Source: Ferruginibacter sp.
GTDB lineage: Bacteria > Bacteroidota > Bacteroidia > Chitinophagales > Chitinophagaceae
Reading direction: 5' to 3'
DNA length: 64,000 nucleotides
Assembly: GCA_019638525.1 (NCBI GenBank)
Contig: JAHBTO010000005.1
Span: 1-64,000 of the forward strand
Shown: in pieces, positions 26,384-34,069 of the stretch
Layout of the letters: every line of letters starts with the position of its first letter
How positions within the stretch are numbered: the stretch's first letter is position 1
The notes under the pieces: model-generated
Told to the model about the DNA's origin: nothing
Seen by the model: the letters and a program-made list of their open reading frames with translations, nothing else
Database searches by the model: none
Program-made: the position numbers and the translations under genes

Positions 26384-26899
26384 CTATATAAATAAATCTT
26401 GTTCGTTTTGTAATTGCAAACCTTGTTTAAAAATGGCAGCCACCATCCAGGCAAACACTCCCAATATTCCATGAACAACTGCAAGCAGCCAAAGTGCGGA
26501 TTCTGTTTCTACAAAAAAACTACTGATAATAATTGCCGGGAAAGGAACCAGCCAGTTAAACAAATAAAACCGTTTCAACTGCTGCAGGTTTAACACAGTA
26601 AACAACTTAGGTTTTGAAAACACGGAAAACAAATTTGAAACCAGCCAAAAGAAGAAGCCATACAATGTTAATGGGAGCAGAAAAGAAAAAAAGATATAAT
26701 TGGCATTGTTGTCAACATTCAAAAAAGGAGTTTGAGAAAACGGAAAGTTGATGTGCAGGAATTTCCCGTCTCCGTAAGGAGTAGTACTCCATTTGCTGGA
26801 CAGGCAAACAGCGCTGTAAATAACGGTTGCTAAATAACCAACGGCTAAAATGTGGCTGATTATGGAGAAAAACCTTGCTATAATTTTAGTTCTGCCCAT
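26384..26899 (-). CDS. DUF2975-family membrane protein
   Basis: 171 residues with four hydrophobic helices (about 10-32, 70-92, 110-130 and 138-160), in the order typical of DUF2975. The pairing with an adjacent small XRE regulator, here separated by 2 bases, is characteristic of that family. Role unknown; it may sense a membrane signal and modulate the regulator. First gene of the minus-strand transporter operon. Confidence 0.75.
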   Translation of the reverse strand: MGRTKIIARFFSIISHILAVGYLATVIYSAVCLSSKWSTTPYGDGKFLHINFPFSQTPFLNVDNNANYIFFSFLLPLTLYGFFFWLVSNLFSVFSKPKLFTVLNLQQLKRFYLFNWLVPFPAIIISSFFVETESALWLLAVVHGILGVFAWMVAAIFKQGLQLQNEQDLFI

Positions 26900-27249
26900 T
26901 CCCTTAATTTTTTAATTATTGTGCAAACATAGAAAATAATTATTGTAAAACAATAATTAATTAAAATTTTTTAGATCGAAAATCTTACTACCCAAAATGT
27001 TTAAATGCTAAAAACTGACTTCTTTGAAAGTAGCCTTATTATTACTATGCTAAACTTGCATAGTTAACAGGCTATTTATTTCCGTAAGCTATGTTGAGCT
27101 TGAAATCTTGTTTTTATAGCTTTTATATCATCACTCACTATTCTATCCAAAGATTTTTGCATAATGCTATGCAGTAAGCAAATTTTTGTACCCGGAATTT
27201 TCCTTAGACATTTAACTGGCTAATTATTGGTGTGAGCAACTCATATGTC
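26900..27249. other. Intergenic stretch, promoter region and element junction
   Basis: About 350 AT-rich bases between the DUF2975 gene and the terminator hairpin at 27252. It should contain the promoter of the minus-strand transporter operon. No open frame, repeat or further hairpin of note. Confidence 0.5.
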
Positions 27250-27251
27250 AC

Positions 27252-27286
27252 AAAAAAACGCTGTAAAACCTTGATTTTACAGCGTT
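27252..27286 (-). terminator. Intrinsic terminator of a lost tRNA-Ser gene
   Basis: A perfect 12-base inverted repeat, AACGCTGTAAAA (27257-27268) and TTTTACAGCGTT (27275-27286), six-base loop. On the minus strand it is followed by seven T. It lies just downstream of a tRNA-Ser 3' tail on the same strand, so it is probably that gene's original terminator. Confidence 0.75.
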
Positions 27287-27301
27287 TCGTATCTTTTTGT
27301 A

Positions 27302-27655
27302 TTGATACTGGCGGAGAGAACAAGATTTGTACATATTGTGGAAAACAGTGAAATAAATGATGAGTTTAGAGTAGGTTGCATTTGTGCTGAAAAGATGACG
27401 AGTGATTATGTCAACCCTAAAAGAATGGAAAATGACTTAAGAAATAAAGCAACAAGACGTTCAAATTGGATTAATAAAGAATGGAAAATTAGTAGAAGCG
27501 AGCATCATCTTTTAATTTACAGAGATAAGTTAACAAAAAAGTATAAAGGATCAATTGATAAAACTTGGGGTAGAAAAACTTATGACACTTTACGACATGT
27601 AAAAGCCGCACCCTTTAATGGAATCGAATATTCTAAATCTCGTGGGTATTGGTAA
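27302..27655 (+). pseudogene. 5'-truncated mobile-element protein reading out of the tRNA-Ser scar
   Basis: 117 codons open from a TTG at 27302 that lies inside the tRNA tail; the first residues (ILAERT) are its antisense. From FVHIVEN onwards the reading looks genuine: FRVGCICAEKM, DYVNPKRMENDLRNKATRR, NWINKEW, then a basic C-terminus. I recall a family of Bacteroidota mobile-element proteins of about 150 residues with this segment preceded by a Cys-rich start, here missing. It is therefore the 3' part of a gene cut at the integration site. Function unknown. Confidence 0.5.
27309..27319 (-). other. tRNA-Ser 3' tail (attachment-site scar)
   Basis: On the minus strand this reads TCTCTCCGCCA: the 3' strand of the acceptor stem, discriminator G and CCA of a Bacteroidota tRNA-Ser, followed by an intrinsic terminator. 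The rest of the tRNA is absent. Such tails mark the ends of elements integrated into tRNA genes. Confidence 0.55.
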
Positions 27656-27772
27656 TTAAGTTAATTGGCAAGTAAAAGGGCTAGGCCATTCTAACCAACC
27701 GAAGAAAGGATTGCGACGTAACGAAGATGCCATGAAATACTGATGTTGGTATCAAAAATATTTGATACTCTC

Positions 27773-28891
27773 TTATTTTAATTTTTCTTCATCAACAATC
27801 TTCTGCAACTCCCTCTCACTTGGCAAATTCACCAAATATTTACTCACAAACACCTGCTGTGGCAATCCCATCGTAGCATATTTCACCAAAGCCTCATTTT
27901 TGCCGCTGCATAAAATAATACCAACAGGTGGGTTATCGCCATTGTGACTTTCGTTTTCTTTGTAATAGTTGAGATACATATTCATTTGCCCGGCGTCGCT
28001 GTGGTCAAATTCGCCAATCTTTAAATCAAGCAATACATGACATTTTAATATGCGGTGGTAAAAAACCAGGTCAATGCGGTAGTGCTTATTGCCAAACGTA
28101 ATGCGGCGCTGCCTGTGTTCAAAACAAAAGCCCCGGCCAAGTTCCAGCAGAAACTGCTGCAGGTTGGTGATAATTCGCTCTTCCAGGTCGCTTTCGGTAA
28201 AAGGCGCTTTGTCCTCAAGTCCTAAAAACTCCAACAGGTAGGTGTTGCGGAAAACCGCCTCTGGCAATTCTTTTGTCGCCAGCTTAAAGGCTTGCAGCGT
28301 GGAGATTCCGTCCCGACTCAGACCTGTTCTTTCGTATAACAGGCTGTCAATAGCCCGTTTAAGTTCCTTTACAGGCCAGTTATTTTTAATTGCCTGTTCC
28401 TCGTAAAAACGCCGCTTCGGCCCTGCATCGGCTTTTAATAGCTCAATAAAGTGGGAAAAGCTTAGGTGCGTTATTACCTGGCTGATTCTTTCATCAGGTT
28501 CCGATAGTAGCAATTTTGCAGACGCCGTCTGCAATTTTTCAAATAGTTGAAAATCAGCAATATACAATTTTGCAGTTACCGACTGCAAAATCTGGGGATA
28601 AGCCTGGTAGAAATCCCGGCACAGGTAAAGGTTCCGTTCCTGCAAAGATTTGATGCCTTTTTCCAGAAGCCGTTTCGCCAACACCTTGAGTAATCCCGTT
28701 CCATAAGTTGCCCGGTCGTTACCGTTCTGTTCATATTCTACAATATAAAATCCGATAAGCCAATTGCGGATAGTAAGGGCGGTGTTTACCTGCTGCTGGG
28801 CCTTATTGAGAAAATAGGTATTCGTTTCCTGGATGGTTTTGGCAAGCCCTTCAAAATTATTTATCTTATTTTTTTCCACTACGTCGTTCAT
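27773..28891 (-). CDS. DUF1016 (YhcG-like) PD-(D/E)XK nuclease-domain protein
   Basis: 372 residues, full length. The N-terminal helical DUF1016 domain covers about residues 15-160 (QQQVNTALTIRNWLIGFYIV, then YGTGLLKVLAKRLLEKG), and the C-terminal nuclease domain about 210-350, with FGNKHYRIDLVFYH followed by CHVLLDLKIGEF, which carry the D...DxK catalytic pattern. Family members are DNA nucleases found on mobile elements and in defence islands. The gene is 29 bases downstream of the tyrosine recombinase and probably cargo of that element. Two damaged copies occur at 1-461 and 19656-19754. Confidence 0.9.
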   Translation of the reverse strand: MNDVVEKNKINNFEGLAKTIQETNTYFLNKAQQQVNTALTIRNWLIGFYIVEYEQNGNDRATYGTGLLKVLAKRLLEKGIKSLQERNLYLCRDFYQAYPQILQSVTAKLYIADFQLFEKLQTASAKLLLSEPDERISQVITHLSFSHFIELLKADAGPKRRFYEEQAIKNNWPVKELKRAIDSLLYERTGLSRDGISTLQAFKLATKELPEAVFRNTYLLEFLGLEDKAPFTESDLEERIITNLQQFLLELGRGFCFEHRQRRITFGNKHYRIDLVFYHRILKCHVLLDLKIGEFDHSDAGQMNMYLNYYKENESHNGDNPPVGIILCSGKNEALVKYATMGLPQQVFVSKYLVNLPSERELQKIVDEEKLK

Positions 28892-28920
28892 TGTATCTAT
28901 TTTTACTTCTCTTAAATTTG

Positions 28921-30282
28921 TTATCGTATTTCTGCATCTTCCGGTTGATGGTTCTTAAATGATGTAAGAACACCGGCAAGTTCTTTTTTCATTTCTTTGT
29001 CAAAGCTGCCTAAGTAGTTTTCAGTAGTCTTTAAATCGGTATGGCCTAATGCCTCTTGTATAAATTCAGTACTCGCTCCAATCTTTTTTAATACAGTTGA
29101 AAAGGTATGCCTTGCCACATAGGTAGTAGCCTTTTTATCAATTCCAAGATTTTTAAGAATCCGTTTCATCCAGTCATTGATAATCCCTACAAAGTTTTGC
29201 ACCAGTTCGTATTGCCGAAGTGGGGTTAAACCGCTCTGCAATATTGGGAAAAGGTAGTTGGCAGGAGTTTTGTTTTCATTACCCCAACGTTCCATAATGG
29301 CTTTCATATCATCTGATATAAATACGGTAATGGGCCGTGGGTCGCTGCGGAGAGAATGTTGTGTTTTAGTACGTTCAAAAATGATATAGTCCCCATCAAT
29401 ATTTTTGTATTTCAAATTGGCGATATCTTTTGGGTTCATCCCATTTGCAAAATAGCTGAACAACCAGTAATCCTTAGCCATCTGTTTTGTGGGTTGTGCA
29501 GGATCGCATTTGTAATTGTAAATCCTTTTAATATCGCTAAGGTCCAAAGCTTTCTTTATGTTTTTTGAAGAGGGTATCCGATACTTACGTTTTCCAAACG
29601 GATAACATTTTTCTCTTTTAATAATTCCATCTTCAATAGCTTCATTAAAAATGGCTCTGAGTGGCCGCAGGTAAATACCAATAGTGGTTGGAGAAATATC
29701 CTGATTCTTCAGCCAGTTTTCGTACTCCTGTAACCAAGAAACTGTAATGGCAGAAAGCGGAACGTCCCCCTTGAATTTCGTTAAAGAAACATAGCTGCAG
29801 TGGTATGAAACGGCCGTGCTAATTCTTCCTTCTCTAATCAATTTTTTAAGATAACCGGAGTATGAATGAGAAAGTAAACCAGTTTTTGTAACCGACTCAA
29901 GAAGCAAAGGGAATTTTTTGAAAAAGGGTGAATAATCAAAGCCATCTAAATCGGGAGAAATAGCTTCTTCTTTTATATTTCGCTGCCTGAAAACGGGGTT
30001 GCCATGAATAAATTCTTTTTCAAATTCACCAAAACTGAAAAAGGTCATTTCTGCAGCAAGAAATTTAGCTTGCCTTTCAGCATCCTTTAACTTATTCCTG
30101 GTGAATTGAAGTTCATTGCTAATTCTGGTGGCAGGAAGTTTTTCCCATTCCAATTTAGAGAGGTCGAAAATTGTTTGATAATACCTGGTCTTTCTGTTGA
30201 AAGTTACCCTTAACTTAATAGGGTACTTGTTCTCATTTTTTACCCTTCTCGTATCAAGGATAAAAGAAATTGTTGCAGACAT
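28921..30282 (-). CDS. Bacteroidota-type tyrosine recombinase (integrase)
   Basis: 453 residues: an arm-binding N-terminus (about 1-90), a SAM-like core-binding domain (about 130-225) and a catalytic domain (about 240-430). Visible active-site residues are Arg391 (ARHTFST), His414 (LGHTDLKTT) and the nucleophile Tyr423 (ENYLGSF). The usual first Arg is replaced: the box reads FANGMNPKDIANL, as in IntDOT relatives, which also lack that Arg. The gene points away from the tRNA scar at 30484, leaving about 200 bases for an attachment site. Probably moves the element carrying DUF1016. Confidence 0.92.
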   Translation of the reverse strand: MSATISFILDTRRVKNENKYPIKLRVTFNRKTRYYQTIFDLSKLEWEKLPATRISNELQFTRNKLKDAERQAKFLAAEMTFFSFGEFEKEFIHGNPVFRQRNIKEEAISPDLDGFDYSPFFKKFPLLLESVTKTGLLSHSYSGYLKKLIREGRISTAVSYHCSYVSLTKFKGDVPLSAITVSWLQEYENWLKNQDISPTTIGIYLRPLRAIFNEAIEDGIIKREKCYPFGKRKYRIPSSKNIKKALDLSDIKRIYNYKCDPAQPTKQMAKDYWLFSYFANGMNPKDIANLKYKNIDGDYIIFERTKTQHSLRSDPRPITVFISDDMKAIMERWGNENKTPANYLFPILQSGLTPLRQYELVQNFVGIINDWMKRILKNLGIDKKATTYVARHTFSTVLKKIGASTEFIQEALGHTDLKTTENYLGSFDKEMKKELAGVLTSFKNHQPEDAEIR

Positions 30283-30437
30283 AATTTATGATTTACATTT
30301 TCACAATTCGTTCCCACATCATAACCGCATATTACATTTGCAAACATTTTGCAAACAAACTACAGGTAAACAAGATTTAATCACATAAAGCACACAACTG
30401 CAACTTTTATGCAACAAGTTGCGATTTAATTTTTTAG

Positions 30438-30455
30438 ATTAAAATCAGTTAAAGC
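30438..30455. repeat. 18-base direct repeat, left copy
   Basis: ATTAAAATCAGTTAAAGC here is identical to 47198-47215, in the same orientation. The pair brackets the serine recombinase, restriction operon and DUF6876 region (about 16.8 kb). Candidate attachment core or relic of one; could also be chance in AT-rich DNA. Confidence 0.35.
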
Positions 30456-30483
30456 AGGTTAAAAGAAGAAAAGATTATTTTCC

Positions 30484-30530
30484 AACTACGGATCAAAAGG
30501 TTTCAGGTTTGAATCCTGACGGGGTCACCA
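30484..30530 (+). other. tRNA 3' half, probably tRNA-Arg(ACG) (attachment-site scar)
   Basis: The segment reads as the 3' half of a tRNA: anticodon-loop CTACGGA with ACG, a T arm TCAGG-TTTGAAT-CCTGA (30503-30519), acceptor 3' strand CGGGGTC, then A and CCA (30527-30530). An intrinsic terminator follows at 30540. The 5' half is missing: nothing upstream supplies GACCCCG. It is the attL/attR-type scar of an element inserted in the tRNA gene. Confidence 0.65.
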
Positions 30531-32037
30531 CACAGGATTGAGCAGCATTTTTGCTGCTCTTTTCTTTTTTACCATCGCTGAAACCCTTACCACCATTGCA
30601 AAGCAAGTCAAGCACCTCACTTGGCTGCATGGTTTGAAAAGTATTGTTGTCGTACACCAGTTTTTCAGGGAATATCAAACCAAGCATTTTCTGCCTGTTT
30701 TCTATGTTGGCAGCCCTGTAATAATGCCCCATGTTGCTCAATAAGGAGAATCCATAACGGCAATATTCCTGAAAACCGCTTTCAGCAGATTTCAGTTCAG
30801 CAATCCGGCTTCGTAGTTCAGTACACTCCCTTGATAGGCTTTCCTTGATACGTTTGTAGTCGTGTTTATCCAAATCATCATTGATGAATTTCTTTGCACT
30901 CTTATCCATCATTTCTACATTATCATCAATCTGCTTTTGGAGCTTCTTTATTTCCTGCTGGCGGTCGCCTTCGTTTGTTTTGAAAACATCATCCATAATA
31001 GCCAAATACAAGGATGCTATTTCAGGCTTGATAGAAATATCATTCAGCCATATTTCAAAGGCATTGTGTACGCCATCGCTTTTATGTCTTTCCTTGCAAC
31101 CCTTAGTACAGTGATAGTAAAAGTATTTGCCACCATTGCCCAAAGCTGAACTACCTGTTAAGGTCTTACCACATCTTGGACAAATCAAATGCCCACGCAT
31201 TGGGTATTCATCATTTACCAGCGAGTATTTAGTTTTGGCTTTCTTTTTACCATCCAAAACATTCTGCACATCATAAAACAATTCTTCACTTACAATTGGC
31301 TCATGTATGCCCTGTACAATTTCTTCAGGTTCATCTTTAAAAGCTTTAACCCTAATTTTACCGCAGTAAATCGGGTTACGAAGCAGCGTATAAAAATTGC
31401 TTCTGCTAATTTTTAATCCTTCTTTATATAGCTTCTTACGCAGCACTTCTATTAAGTAATTGCCGGTGGCAATTTGCTCAAAAGCTTTTCTAATAACGGG
31501 AGCCATTGCAGAGTGAGTGATAACAGGTCGGTTATGTTCATCCCTTGTATTCTTAAAGCCATAAGGTGCGGTGCTCACATACCTGCCTTCTTTTAGGGCT
31601 TTACGCATTCCATTCGTTGTATTCAAAGAACGCCTTGCATTTTCAACCTGCGGAGCAGCAAGGTAAAAGGCTTTCATCAACAGGTTTTCAGGCACACTAT
31701 CATCCAAAGGCTGCTCAATAGCTTCTACACTTACACCCAGCTTTACCAGTTGAGTAATCATGTTAAGCGATGCTTCCATATTACGGGAAAACCTATCCCA
31801 TTTTACGATAAGCAACTTCTTAACCAGTCCTTTGTTTTTCTTGATGAACTCAACCAGCTTTTTAAACTCCGGGCGGTCAAATGTTTTTGCAGAATGGTCG
31901 TCTTCAAAGTGGCGAACAACCTCAATTCCCTGTAAGGCACAATGTTTTTCAAGTCGGTGCTTTTGGTCACGGAGGCTGTAACCCTTTTCGGCTTGTTCAT
32001 CGGTTGATACCCTTGTGTAAATGATTGCTGTTTGCAT
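30493..32037 (-). CDS. Large serine recombinase
   Basis: 514 residues. The N-terminal resolvase domain has the catalytic Ser11 in YTRVSTDEQ and the helix IVKWDRFSRN; the recombinase domain spans about 160-280 with YGFKNTRDEH; a zinc ribbon follows (CPRCGKTL ... HCTKGCKERH), then a coiled coil (about 370-430). The last residues, SGFKPETF, are encoded by the antisense of the tRNA T loop at 30503-30519, so the present C-terminus was created by integration. The gene faces the tRNA scar, as integrases do. It most likely mobilises the island carrying the restriction operon. Confidence 0.93.
   Translation of the reverse strand: MQTAIIYTRVSTDEQAEKGYSLRDQKHRLEKHCALQGIEVVRHFEDDHSAKTFDRPEFKKLVEFIKKNKGLVKKLLIVKWDRFSRNMEASLNMITQLVKLGVSVEAIEQPLDDSVPENLLMKAFYLAAPQVENARRSLNTTNGMRKALKEGRYVSTAPYGFKNTRDEHNRPVITHSAMAPVIRKAFEQIATGNYLIEVLRKKLYKEGLKISRSNFYTLLRNPIYCGKIRVKAFKDEPEEIVQGIHEPIVSEELFYDVQNVLDGKKKAKTKYSLVNDEYPMRGHLICPRCGKTLTGSSALGNGGKYFYYHCTKGCKERHKSDGVHNAFEIWLNDISIKPEIASLYLAIMDDVFKTNEGDRQQEIKKLQKQIDDNVEMMDKSAKKFINDDLDKHDYKRIKESLSRECTELRSRIAELKSAESGFQEYCRYGFSLLSNMGHYYRAANIENRQKMLGLIFPEKLVYDNNTFQTMQPSEVLDLLCNGGKGFSDGKKEKSSKNAAQSCVVTPSGFKPETF
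30540..30570 (+). terminator. Intrinsic terminator behind the tRNA half
   Basis: GAGCAGC and GCTGCTC pair around a short T-rich loop and are followed by a T-rich run on the plus strand. It sits where a tRNA terminator would and is read antisense inside the serine recombinase gene. Confidence 0.65.
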
Positions 32038-32182
32038 CTTTCTTTGTTTTGAGTTCTGAAAAAAGCTGATAGTCCAGGTTAGCCAGCTTGTAAAGCGTTT
32101 GCCTGATTTTCTTTACTTCGTCATCTGTGTAAGTCGTGCCGTTCTTTTGTAAAATCTTTTTACATAATTCTATACTAAGCAT
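31997..32182 (-). CDS. Small conserved protein upstream of the serine recombinase
   Basis: 61 residues, MLSIELCKKILQKNG followed by YTDDEVKKIRQTLYKLA and a basic tail; helical, no membrane segment. It overlaps the start of the recombinase gene by 41 bases. I recall similar small proteins (CKKIL, YTDEEV, LY.LA) preceding recombinases in other Bacteroidota elements. It could be a recombination-directionality or regulatory partner; this is inference from position. Confidence 0.6.
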   Translation of the reverse strand: MLSIELCKKILQKNGTTYTDDEVKKIRQTLYKLANLDYQLFSELKTKKDANSNHLHKGINR

Positions 32183-32235
32183 TGAAATTGCTTGCTCCTT
32201 ACGCTGGTTGCTCCAGTCGCTTAGGTAAAACGCAA

Positions 32236-33078
32236 TTACTTAGGGTTGCTCCCTTTTGTAAACTTCTTTTTTATCGTTTTAAAGATGGCAGTTACACCAC
32301 CATCTTCTACTTTTAGTTGTATGTCCTGATACTTATGTTCTCTTATAATTTCCTCAATCCTTTGCTTTGCTTTTAATCGCTGTACACCTTCAAATTTTTC
32401 CATTTCGCCGCCATTGAACTTTACAGTAATTTTTTCAAAATCGCCTATTCGTAAATACGCCAAAAGCTCCATTTCATTTACGCTTACGGGTATTTCAGGC
32501 TTATACTTTGGCTTCAAATCCACGTTAGGAAAAAAGGCTTGCAGTATAGCGTTTAGGTTTATCTGCAAATGATTTTCAACTTCCGAAAATTCCCTGGCTA
32601 CTTTGTATTGTGTAAGATTTGCAGGCACACAAAGACCATCTTTAAACACCAGCAACAACACAGGCATTTTGCTACCGATAGCAAATGCAGTATAAAACTC
32701 TAAAACAGGCATTGAAACCTTGTAGGCATCATTCTCCCATTCCAAACTTTGCTTAGCTACTTTTATTTGCTCCCAGCCCATTCCAAACTCTCTTAATTCC
32801 TGTATTACTTTCACCCAAATGGCATCCATAATGCTGAACCGCCGCCAGCTTCTGTCTTCCCTTTCATTCGTAAGCAATCCTTCTTTTTCCCAGCTATTCA
32901 ATTGCCTGTAGGTAATGTTCTCAAACTTTACATTACGTTCCTTATTATTCAGTATTTGGGAAATCTTGTTATTGGCTATATCTTTAAAATAGTCCTTATA
33001 TCCTATATCAAAAGCCTCTTTTCTATGTACTGCAACCGTGCTGTTTTCCTGTGCTTTATTTTGCTTTTGCAGTGCCAT
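32236..33078 (-). CDS. MerR-like DNA-binding regulator
   Basis: 280 residues. Residues about 50-120 form a winged helix of MerR type: ITYRQLNSWEKEGLLTNER, then WRRFSIMDAIWVKVIQELRE with GMGWEQIKVAKQSL. The C-terminal 150 residues are mixed alpha/beta with no known ligand site. It is divergent from the restriction operon across 98 bases containing two -7 boxes and a 6-base inverted repeat, so it probably controls that operon, its own gene, or both, as control proteins do for restriction loci. Confidence 0.7.
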   Translation of the reverse strand: MALQKQNKAQENSTVAVHRKEAFDIGYKDYFKDIANNKISQILNNKERNVKFENITYRQLNSWEKEGLLTNEREDRSWRRFSIMDAIWVKVIQELREFGMGWEQIKVAKQSLEWENDAYKVSMPVLEFYTAFAIGSKMPVLLLVFKDGLCVPANLTQYKVAREFSEVENHLQINLNAILQAFFPNVDLKPKYKPEIPVSVNEMELLAYLRIGDFEKITVKFNGGEMEKFEGVQRLKAKQRIEEIIREHKYQDIQLKVEDGGVTAIFKTIKKKFTKGSNPK

Positions 33079-33176
33079 TGAACTTAATTCTTTATACTTA
33101 CAAATATACGAAAAATTATACCATTCGGTAAGTTTTTACAAGTTATTCTGTATATTTGAAAAATTAACAAAGGACG
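33079..33176. promoter_or_regulatory. Divergent promoters and possible operator
   Basis: Two perfect Bacteroidota -7 motifs, TATATTTG, face outwards: 33151-33158 on the plus strand for the restriction operon (start codon 33177), and 33108-33101 on the minus strand for the MerR-like gene (start 33078). Between them, ACTTAC (33096-33101) and GTAAGT (33128-33133) form an inverted repeat that could bind the MerR-like protein. The ribosome site for 33177 is likely AAAGGA (33170-33175). Confidence 0.6.
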
Positions 33177-34052
33177 ATGAGCAAAGACGTACAACCAGCA
33201 TTTGCCAAAAACTCCACATTTGAAGTTTTCAGGTATCAATTAGTAGTTGATAAAACTATGCCTATAAACATGTTTGGTAAGTACGAAACACCCGAACAGC
33301 TTAGAGCAGAAAAGAACAATATACTAAAAGATATACTGGTTAAAGACAACTTTCGTTTTTCATCGTCCAACTCTTCCATCAAGTCAAAGTTGGTTTATCA
33401 AAGTGGGGATATGTACTATTTTAAAATCAGTGCAAAGCGTACAGCCCACATTTATAGGGAAGATTTTACAGAAGATACAATTGATAATTACCCAAACATT
33501 ATAGTTGCTATCAATAACAATCCAGATGTACAAAAGATAGCTATTCAGTCAAACTCTTACGCTTTTAAAACAAATGAGATTGTAAGAAACTTTATCCTGG
33601 AGAGCATTGACAGTAAAATAAAGGATTTCAACCTTTCATTTTATGTTGACCCTATTTATGATAAGCAGGACTTTTGGAATTTTGTTCGCAAGCATCCAAG
33701 AGAAATAAAGCAGCTGACTTTCAATCTCATTTCGCCTAACCTGTCTAATATTTCAAAAGACCTTACTATTAATCTTCGTGAGGCTTATGAAGATACCAAT
33801 GTACACCGTACCAAGTTGGAATTAGAAGCAGATAAAGACAGTGTGCTTGATATTAAAGAAGACAGCAAATTTGTAACCGGCATTGTTAATTACAGTGCTA
33901 ACGGCGGCGGCTCTATCTATGCAAGATTAACAGGCAGTAGGAAGAAATATAATACTGCTGAAAACCCGGCAGAGTTTAGTATTGAAGACAAACTTTTGAA
34001 GGATAACAACTGGGAAGAATTAGACAAACAATTTAAAGACATTTTGATTTAA
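33177..34052 (+). CDS. Unrecognised protein opening the restriction operon
   Basis: 291 residues, soluble, mixed alpha/beta. Notable segments are FEVFRYQLVVDKTMPINMFG near the start, KISAKRTAHIYREDF, PNIIVAINNNPDVQKIAIQ, FWNFVRKHPREIKQLTFNLISPNL, and a Gly-rich beta pair TGIVNYSANGGGSIYARLT. I cannot name a family. The layout suggests a sensor or effector with one long alpha/beta domain. The gene lies 17 bases before hsdM and follows the promoter, so it is transcribed with the restriction genes. Confidence 0.7.
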   Translation: MSKDVQPAFAKNSTFEVFRYQLVVDKTMPINMFGKYETPEQLRAEKNNILKDILVKDNFRFSSSNSSIKSKLVYQSGDMYYFKISAKRTAHIYREDFTEDTIDNYPNIIVAINNNPDVQKIAIQSNSYAFKTNEIVRNFILESIDSKIKDFNLSFYVDPIYDKQDFWNFVRKHPREIKQLTFNLISPNLSNISKDLTINLREAYEDTNVHRTKLELEADKDSVLDIKEDSKFVTGIVNYSANGGGSIYARLTGSRKKYNTAENPAEFSIEDKLLKDNNWEELDKQFKDILI

Positions 34053-34069
34053 AAGAACTAACTGATAGA

